Shown here: one piece after another, positions 57,101 through 64,000 of the stretch | Layout of the letters: every line of letters begins with the position of its first letter | Numbering within the stretch: position 1 is the first letter of the stretch | Assembly: GCA_016169945.1 (NCBI GenBank) | Contig: JADLSH010000199.1 | Span: 3,620,501 to 3,684,500, forward strand | Direction: 5' to 3' | DNA length: 64,000 nucleotides | Origin: Trachythela sp. YZ-2020 | Lineage: Eukaryota > Cnidaria > Anthozoa > Malacalcyonacea > Clavulariidae | Program-made: the position numbers and the translations under genes | The notes under the pieces: generated by a model | The model's input: only the letters and a program-made list of their open reading frames with translations | The model's database searches: none | What the model was told of the DNA's origin: nothing

Positions 57101-60100
57101 GTTTCTAAAGTGATCTGATGTTGTACTGAACTCGCTGCTTAGTTGGGCATGTGATATATCATACACGAGAAGGAGTTTATTATAGTGATTTGAAACACCG
57201 AAAAGTGTGTTGAAAAACAAGGCGCTAGCCGAGTTTTTTTAACATACTTTGAGGTGTTTTTAAATCACTATAATAAACGACTTCGAGTGTATGATATAGC
57301 TTCTCAAACAAACCAGTATTTAAAGAGAAATTCAACGCGAAAGTTGAATGGTATCAAGACAACGATACGGTGGTGATTTCTTTTGTGTTTTGCTCATGAA
57401 TTATTAATGATTTGAGAAAGTGATTTGAAACACCGAAAAGTGTGTTGAAAAACAAGACGCTAGCCGAGTTTTTAAACCTACTTTGAGGTGTTTTTAAATC
57501 ACTATAATAAACGACTTCGAGTGTATGATATAGCTTCTCAAACAAACCAGTATTTAAAGAGAAATTCAACGCGAAAGTTGAATGGTATCAAGACAACGAT
57601 ACGGTGGTGATTTCCTTTGTAATGAGTTTGAGAAGGTTAGATAATGCAGGGGTAGTTCGTGTTCTTTAACGGGACTCACTACTAGTACATATTCTTGATT
57701 GTTGTAAGTTGTGGGCTAACCTAAACGGCCTAAAGTGATCTGATGTTGCACAGAACTCACTGAGGCATGGTACATGTTCTTTATATGGGCTACCCTAAGA
57801 TGTTTGTGCAGAATTTATGTGAATAGTTAACTCTTTCCTGTGTTGTCTCCCAGTTTACTGAAGTGTTTCATCTAGAGGTATAGTTATTGAATCTGACAGC
57901 GTCAGAACAACATTATTTAGTAAGTCCAACAGAGAAAAATGCATTTCCTGAGCTTGTTAGTATGGCTATCGAGCAATACCTTTCGCTGTATTCTATAATA
58001 AATGTAAATTTTCTCTCTTTAGTTTTCACAATTGCATCAATCCCTGGTGTCAATTCTGCACATCTCCGTGCTGTGTTCGACATGAGTGACATAAGGGGTG
58101 AAATAGGGTTCACACAGGGTGCAAATGGCCACACTCGTATCTCGCCGAACCTGACTGGTATAGCCTCTGATTTGTCTTGGAAAATCCACAAATACCCAGT
58201 CGTGTACCGTGGTAACCGCATGCATACCTGCCAGGACTTTTATACCGGTGGGATGTTTGACCCTACCGGAAAACGTTCCGGTGAGAACTACACCACTCGT
58301 TGTAGTGACGCAATGCAGGATATGTGTGCAGTTGGGGACCTCAGTGGTAAACATGGTCACTTAAATTCATCAACTGATATCCTACTCGATCCAAATCTAC
58401 CCCTAAATGGTCCTAACAGTATATTCGGTCGCTCAATTGTCCTCTACGCCAACGGTTCAACGCCCTGGGCATGTGCGTTGATAGATTATGATGACGTCAT
58501 TGCGGCAGTGACAACTTTTCGGGGTGCTAATTCCGGGGTCACAGGCACGGTGAGACTTCGGCAATCCCGGGGAAATGTGTCTTTGGATACCAGTGTTGAA
58601 ATTGATCTGTTTTATTCAAACGATGCGACAATGGGATCTTATAATTTGACCCTGGAGATTGCGGATAAAACCCTGCCTGAAGATGGAAGGCCTTCGTTCG
58701 AAGAGGACGTCTATTGTAATATAGCAACCAGCCGTGTGTTATCTAACCATATTAACGTTCCTCTAGCCCGCAATGGCCCGTCTAGTGAGAGATTACATTT
58801 TAGCATAAACGACCTTCATTTGGCTGGTTCCATGACTGTGATGAGCAAGACTTTAGTTTTAAAGCACAACGGCAAACCGATCATCTGTGGCTCGGTGTAC
58901 GAAGTAGTTCCGATCGAAGCCGAGGCTTGGTTTGATGTCGATGGCGTCAATGGGTCATTCCATTTTAAGCAAGACTCCGAACTCGCCCCGACCGTGGTCA
59001 CTGCTGATATAGAAGGCCTGGACGCTAAAGCAAACACATACCATGTGCACGTGTACAGAGTGTTAGATATAGCAATGCAGAAGCATGAAAATTCACGTGG
59101 TATGTGTGCAAATGATTACGTGGCTGGACATTGGAGACCGTACAATACTACGTCTGCCTCGCCGGGGACTGGTAAGAAATTTGAATTTTCCTTCTCCAAT
59201 TAGTTATTTATAACAGAAAAACAAAATAAATCAATATCCGACTATCTGAAAAGAATATCCCTCCGAGTCGGGATATAAACGTGTGTATTAACACGAATAT
59301 TTAACAAGATGGCGATCAGAGACTGCACACCAGCATACCTCCACACCCAGTGTATACATGCACTGATTACGCATTCAGTTCTTTTCAGCCCGCCAAAGCA
59401 AGACAAACTTTTGTACATCCAATTTTTATCTAAATTGAACCAAAATTTGATCGTTTTGTCCTTGGCCTATATAGCCGTTAGCTTATTATAGCTTCACAAA
59501 TTTTCGTATTAAAATGAGATATACCATCTTTTATGCTTAATAATTTTCAAAATATTGATCCTTAAGAAATGATTTTAGTCTTGTTTTAAAGCTCGTTCAT
59601 TTCTCTTTCTAACAAGTGGTTATTTGTCTTTAGCACAAGTATAATAACGGCAGAAGAGAAAATTTAGTAGAACACATAATTTTTTGATGCGGTCTAATTA
59701 TGCAATTTTACTTTGTTATTTCATAGTCGAGTTTGAAACTCTTGAATTTTCTTGTTTAAACTTTAATACTGTCGTTGTCACACAAAGGAAAGTACCAAGA
59801 AGTATTTTAAAAACGTTTTAAAAGATATTGAACTGTGTAATCGATCTGTTTTATACCCCTAAATCGATCCCAAAAAATACTAAAAACAGTCTTCGTGCAT
59901 TGCCTGTCGAACAGCGCCGCAAGTTAATCATAATGTAACAGAAATTAGCAAGTTGGTGGCTATTGAAGCTTAGACTGTTTGGTTGTGAATAGGAAGCCGT
60001 GGTAACTTGATTTTGATCGGCTATCTGCGAAAAGCTTCAATATTTTCGGGGGGTTTTTTACGCAATGAGTTTACTTATTTCATGGACGAATCTCGAATTT

Positions 60101-63100
60101 TTAATTCTCCAATCTCAGTCGCTTAAAATACCAATCGTTTAAATTATAAAAGTAACCCACCGTTGGAAAGCTGAATGGCTAAGCTTTCAAATGAATGTAA
60201 ACATATAGGCTTTACTGCTATATATATATTGTTTTCAAAATGTACATTTGAATCGGGAAATCCGGGTTTTTTTATACACCCTGTACTCCTGTAGTTTTAA
60301 CAGATGCAAACAAACCCAGGGCCAGGGAACTAAAGCCCCGTACAGACGAGCAAGTTTTCCTTGACAAGTTTTATTTGCCTGTGTGTACGGCAAAAAATTG
60401 ACAAGTTTTCCTTGACAAGGAGCCTTGTTCAAAAGCTAGTAATGCCAGCTTTTGAACAAGGAAAATTGTTCGTGTTTACGGCCGACAAGGAAAACTGTAC
60501 AAGGAAATGTGCAGTACGCACGCACACACTTGTCAAGGAACTTGTCAAGGAAAACCTGCTCGTCTGTACGAGGCTTAACTCCTGGTGGAGGTAAATTGCA
60601 AGGTTTACTCCAAAATTATGCACTTTAAATATGTATTTTGCTCCACAGAGAAGAAAGAGTATGCTAGTATAAAATTAGTCCAACTGACAATTCTTTTGTG
60701 GCTATATTTGTAAAACACGAATGATCATTCAATCATTTTAAGATTATATACGCTGTTCTTTTAGCCACTGTCGATAAATACGAGGTTGGAGACCTGAGCG
60801 GCAAATTCGGCACTATAGGCGCCAAGGACACTCTCTCGTTGGTCCGTAAAGATTATAATCTACCACTATTTGGAGGGAATAGCATTCTGTTTCGTTCTAT
60901 GGTCATACATCTCGATAATGGTAGTCGGTGGGTGTGCTCGAACATCAACCCAAAAAATGCAACATTCGAATTCAAAGTGAAAACAGAATTCACTGGACCT
61001 GAGTTTAATGGTACCGTTGTTGTGGTAAGTTGAATCGAAGATTTTTTTTACTTGTACCGGATCAGATGGAGTTGAAAGGTCGAAAACACTTGCTCAAACT
61101 ATAATTTCCGAATCTCCCATCCGAGAATAGAACCCATCAATTCAAGACGAAGGTCTATGGTGTAATGTACTAGTGCGTCAATGTGTCAAACGAGAGATTT
61201 TGAATTTCATTTCTGGATTGGGACACGGAAAAATTAATTTTTCTGAAAGTGATTTGACTCCATTTTGGACACCCCAAGTTACTATTCCTGCACTGCTGAT
61301 ACGAGGTCACAAACAATATACATTTTGGGATGTCTGTCAACATCGTCCCACAATCATAATTATCATATACATATGAAGCTGGACGGGGTGTAGGATTTTT
61401 GGACCGTGCATGTAGGATTTCCCAGCCAGGACTGACTGACTGACCTCAGTATTGTAGAAATAATAACTTGTGGTGTCCAAGTGAAGTGATGGAATTGAAA
61501 AACTGATTTTTGCATGTCACAACCGGGACATTTGGATGTTCATCGCTGGCCGCGGTATTGATATATATATATATATCAGGAAACCATTAGATGTTATAAA
61601 CTATAAACAATCATCGTATAAGGACGCACGGGTGGCAGATGCGGTTAGCGCGCTGCCCCTTACCTCAGAGTTAAGCCGGCTATACAGCAGGTCGAGGGCA
61701 TGGATTTACTCAGGTTGGGTAACGTCAGTGCGCTTGATAAACTCATGTAAGTTGAGGTTGGTTGGTTCGAGGGTTTTTCTCCGGGTACTCCGGTTTTCCT
61801 CCCTCGCTAAAAACTAACCCTTAGGCACTAACCACTAACTAACCCTCGAAACCTTTGTCAATTGGGCTGCAAAACCTGTTAAGGCTTTCCCTCCACCTCA
61901 GAGTAGTGGTAAACACAATAAACTAGATTAAATGAACTAAACTTTCTGTTATAGGAACAAGCAAGCTTTGTGAAGACGCATGGTGCAAGTCATATCACGA
62001 CATTCTTCTTGGATCTACAGTACATGAACGGCACTCGCGTTGTAAGTTTTCCATATACATAATTGTTGTTTCTCTGATACACTGCATGACTAACTTCAAG
62101 TATTGATGATGTTAATGCAAGTTTTCATCATTCAGGAAACTGACAATCATAAATGGCACGTTCACGATGAGGATATTGTCCAAGATCAAATGTGGAAAAT
62201 GGGCAAGAGGTGCAAGTCTGCTAAGGGTCATTATAATCCTTACAAAGTCAGCTTAAAGGTAAGGGAAATGGCCATCCTGCGCTACTAAAATTCAACATTT
62301 TCTGGAGGAGCATGCCTTCTATCCCCCACTCCAATGCAAGACCCATACAGTGAGTATGCAATTGGGCTCACCAAGTTTACATAGATCCTGACACATCTTG
62401 AGCAAGACATTTACAACATAGTTACAACTTGTTCTATTTGTTTATAGGTATAACTTGAAAACATATTAACAGTAGTAAAAGTCAGCCAATGATCACAAAA
62501 CGAGTTTTTAAGGTTACATGTGCTTAGGTTAGGAGTTTTTAGGAGAGAAGGTTGGGGGGGCATCTCAAAAAATATCATTTTTAGGGGTGGGCCACTGGGG
62601 AACACTTGGGCATGGAGGGGTGAGCCATGCGAAAGATTTAAGCCCCCCCTCCCAGATAAAGGGTCCCTAAGTGTGCATACAGTTTATCTTTTTGGAGATA
62701 TATTCAAATTAATCTTCCTAAGTTTGTAGTAATTCAATTAATTACCATTAATTTATCAATTAAGTACTTAATTCTCCTATATCTAGGACTTAATTGAATG
62801 AAATAAACTATAATTTGAATGAATGAATGAATATCAAAAATGAGAAAATAATAGTGATAATCATTAGTTACAATTAATATTAATCATATAGTTACAATTC
62901 ATACGAATATGTTCTAATTCCATACACGTGATTTCATATATGAAACTAGAGGGCATTCAGAGACTGCATTAGGTATGCCCTACTGCCATAGCCAGCTGGT
63001 TGTTTTAATCTAAATTTTCCATCCAATTTTCATCCCAGTTCAACCAAAATTTGATTGATTTTTATAGCATATAGTCTTTAGCCTACGACCATCAGCACCA

Positions 63101-63665
63101 GAAATTGTTCCTAAATTTAAGTTTTGAGACCTCTACATCAATGCTGGTCTTGGTGACAGAGTGGTTTCTGCATATTTTTTTCCTATCGGCAGTTCGATCA
63201 GTCCTACAATGTGCAGTTCCCTGAGTGGAGTGCTAGCAGTTTCATTGACCAAACACCGCAGACTTTCTCCGGTGTCTCCTGTAGCAACACTATATAAAGC
63301 CATTAGGGATGGATATTACTGGACTTCGAGGGAAAGTGTTTAGTGCTTATAGAGCTGTCCAGTTGGTTTATAATATAGTTCAGTTCAGTTTAGTTAGTTT
63401 TTGTTTTTTAGTCGAGACATCTTAACGATTCTGTAGTCATGGAAACGTTGAGTAACTTTTGCATTGGTTTTAATTGATTTCTCTGACTATTTTCTATTGA
63501 CTATTTTCTCTGAATTTCAGGCCAACTATTCTAAGACATGTGGTCCCAAGAACCTGTTACGTTGTGAGCTTGGAGACATTTCCAGTAAAGTGGGAAAATA
63601 TAACATTGGTGGCGGGAAAAATCGTTTTACTGAGTCAGAAAATTTCTTTGCTGGTGTTAACACAA
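54101..63665 (+). CDS. Secreted Cu-only superoxide-dismutase-repeat protein (5' part; continues past the window)
   Basis: Exons are 54101-54140, 58023-59171, 60765-61024, 61955-62041, 62136-62258 and 63521-63665 (donor gtaagc), giving 601 residues so far. All junctions are GT-AG and in frame. Exon 1 encodes half of a signal peptide (MHSFQECTAIVIL), completed by VFTIASIPGVNSA. At least four SOD-like units follow. Unit 1 (about 28-170) has WKIHKY, GGMFDPTG, VGDLSGKHG and FGRSIVLYANG: most Cu-ligand His are replaced. Unit 2 (about 171-305) has lost them. Unit 3 (about 310-460) keeps the Cu set His354, His356 (HVH), His383 (AGHW) and His445 (MVIHL) but lacks the usual zinc His. Unit 4 has His520, His522 and His544 (GHYNP). 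Family knowledge: extracellular Cu-only SOD repeat proteins and molluscan pernin have this layout. Whether it dismutates superoxide or only holds copper is open. Many N-glycosylation sequons fit secretion. Confidence 0.85.
54282..54998. mobile_element. TIR element inserted at TA in the minisatellite
   Basis: Tips caggtgtatgtaccacagaa and ttctgtggtacatacacctg, continuing to taccacagaatacca. Flanked by TA. Removing it restores gaggtagtacatattcttgg, the satellite unit. 717 bp, no ORF of note. TA target suggests Tc1/mariner. Confidence 0.75.
55164..55910. mobile_element. TIR element with internal ttttagttctagt tandem repeats
   Basis: Tips ctagtgttgttttagt and actaaaacaacactag. Flanks gtggtagt and gtggtaca could be an 8-bp target duplication with two changes, as in hAT elements (inference). 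The interior has two blocks of agttttagtttagttctagt, at 55193-55440 and 55670-55900, in the same orientation. Confidence 0.7.
56220..56850. mobile_element. TIR element with 7-bp target duplication, host of a nested element
   Basis: Tips cacagggtgcagaggagtca and its complement ending gcaccctgtg; arms extend about 85 bp through ttgattataatctttgatag. Flanks gccaggg and gtcaggg (6 of 7). Tip CACAG and the 7-bp duplication recall the P-like element at 24686. Nested inside is the element at 56451-56737. Confidence 0.75.
56451..56737. mobile_element. Nested element made of ttaaggcgat tandem repeats
   Basis: Tips aggcctgctctggga and tcccagagcaggcct, flanked by ttatat on both sides. The interior is about twenty 10-bp units, gatttaaggc or gagttaaggc, with an inverted block at the left end (aactcgccttaactcgcc). 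Confidence 0.78.
57150..57640. mobile_element. MITE with a partial direct duplication of about 195 bp
   Basis: The left arm tatcatacacgagaaggagt then ttattatagtgatt pairs with aatcactataataaacgact then gagtgtatgata. The segment gatttgaaacaccgaaaagt to ggtggtgattt occurs twice (about 57187-57378 and 57420-57613), almost identical, so the duplication is recent. Confidence 0.7.
59172..60764. other. Intron 2 of the SOD-repeat gene
   Basis: AT-rich. The only recognised item is the MITE at 60331-60577. I see no exon fragment or RNA gene. Confidence 0.45.
60331..60577. mobile_element. MITE, gacgagcaagttttccttg family, copy 3
   Basis: Tips taaagccccgtacagacgag and gctcgtctgtacgaggctta. It contains ggaaaattgttcgtgtttac. 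About 190 bp upstream of the exon 3 acceptor. Confidence 0.78.
61628..61920 (+). repeat. tRNA-derived SINE, copy 3
   Basis: Head ggtggcagatgcggttagcg, then ggttggttcgagggtttttc and ctccgggtactccggttttc as in the copies at 10062 and 50515. It ends near cacaataaactagatta, about 30 bp before exon 4 of the SOD-repeat gene. Confidence 0.65.
62259..63520. other. Intron 5 of the SOD-repeat gene
   Basis: A short (gaat)n run at 62816-62831 and AT-rich sequence. A short open frame at 63161-63343 shows no recognised similarity. Nothing else is supported. Confidence 0.4.
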
Positions 63666-64000
63666 GTAAGCATTGCTTATTGCTATGAAAATCTCATTTT
63701 CTACTGACAAAATAATACTTTTGCATTTTCCAGTGACAGTTATTTCGTGTTGTATAAAACATGAATGCTGAGTAAGGTTAACTCACTGTGCTGTCTTCGG
63801 TTGTCTCAACTAATGAATCATTATACCAGCTTTTACTCAGTGACGGACGCTATATGGAGGGTAAAGGGGGCGCTCTAGAGTAATTTTACATCCTTTGAAC
63901 GATGCCCAATTAACCGAGTAACTAAGTAATAACAGTTTTGTTTTCAAATACGAAAGCCTTATTCGGCATGTGCAAGTGACGTCACAACTCTAAAGTGTGT
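63666..64000. other. Start of intron 6 of the SOD-repeat gene
   Basis: Follows donor gtaagc at 63666. No exon is seen before the window ends. Confidence 0.5.

Larger units (their letters stand above)
54230..57810 (+). repeat. Decayed minisatellite, units of about 75-105 bp, in intron 1 of the SOD-repeat gene
   Basis: Units read roughly gtacatgttcttgaatatgg, gttaccctaaagtgatctga, tgttgtacagaactcactgc, gagataggcatggttagatt. Unit stretches survive at 54235-54281, 54999-55163, 55911-56219, 56851-57150 and 57640-57805. Between them lie insertions whose flanks rejoin into the consensus. Confidence 0.8.

Noticed and set aside
57887..58022. Upstream part of the long open frame, which would start the SOD-repeat protein with a different N-terminus
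   Set aside because: A polypyrimidine tract and AG at 58021-58022 plus a matching exon at 54101 give a proper signal peptide; the upstream part is intron.
1..64000. CRISPR arrays, operons or ribosome-binding sites
   Set aside because: The window is eukaryotic: spliced genes, animal protein families, SINEs and LINEs. The caacaagttgt repeats are not regularly spaced with unique spacers.

Overview
The window is nuclear DNA of an invertebrate animal. Genes have many short exons with GT-AG introns, the proteins match animal families, and most of the sequence is AT-rich and packed with short inverted-repeat elements, tRNA-derived SINEs and decayed transposons. The repeat style and the CXC-type mobile element resemble cnidarian genomes, probably an anthozoan. 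That placement is an impression from memory, not shown by the sequence.

I could assemble six protein-coding genes exon by exon. From left to right they are: MSRB1 (88-2942, +), a complete methionine-R-sulfoxide reductase with an in-frame TGA at the selenocysteine position; ZDHHC16 (5182-12926, +), a complete 10-exon palmitoyltransferase whose DHHC motif sits on a 29-nt exon; SCPEP1-like serine carboxypeptidase (17588-19567, -), two coding exons; a head-to-head pair of paralogous leucine-rich-repeat genes (20886-24388, - and 24523-32510, +) with the same exon phases, an N-terminal BC-box-like motif and only 134 bp between their start codons; and the 5' part of a secreted Cu-only superoxide-dismutase-repeat protein (54101 to beyond 63665, +). 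The genes have separate functions (sulfoxide repair, palmitoylation, peptide cleavage, possible ubiquitin-ligase adaptors, extracellular copper or antioxidant chemistry), and nothing suggests a joint pathway.

The rest is mobile or repetitive. A 2.7-kb element with about 600-690-bp inverted termini lies at 13561-16239; it encodes a broken CXC-domain protein whose cysteine-rich tail is present in both termini. A 3.55-kb P-element-like transposon with a perfect 7-bp target duplication lies in intron 1 of the plus-strand LRR gene. A seven-copy family of caacaagttgt-rich elements recurs from 2 kb to 53 kb. From 32.5 to 54.1 kb I see no gene, only SINEs, MITEs, hairpins and a 5'-truncated LINE. Intron 1 of the SOD-repeat gene holds a minisatellite that has been broken by at least four separate insertions, one of them nested in another.
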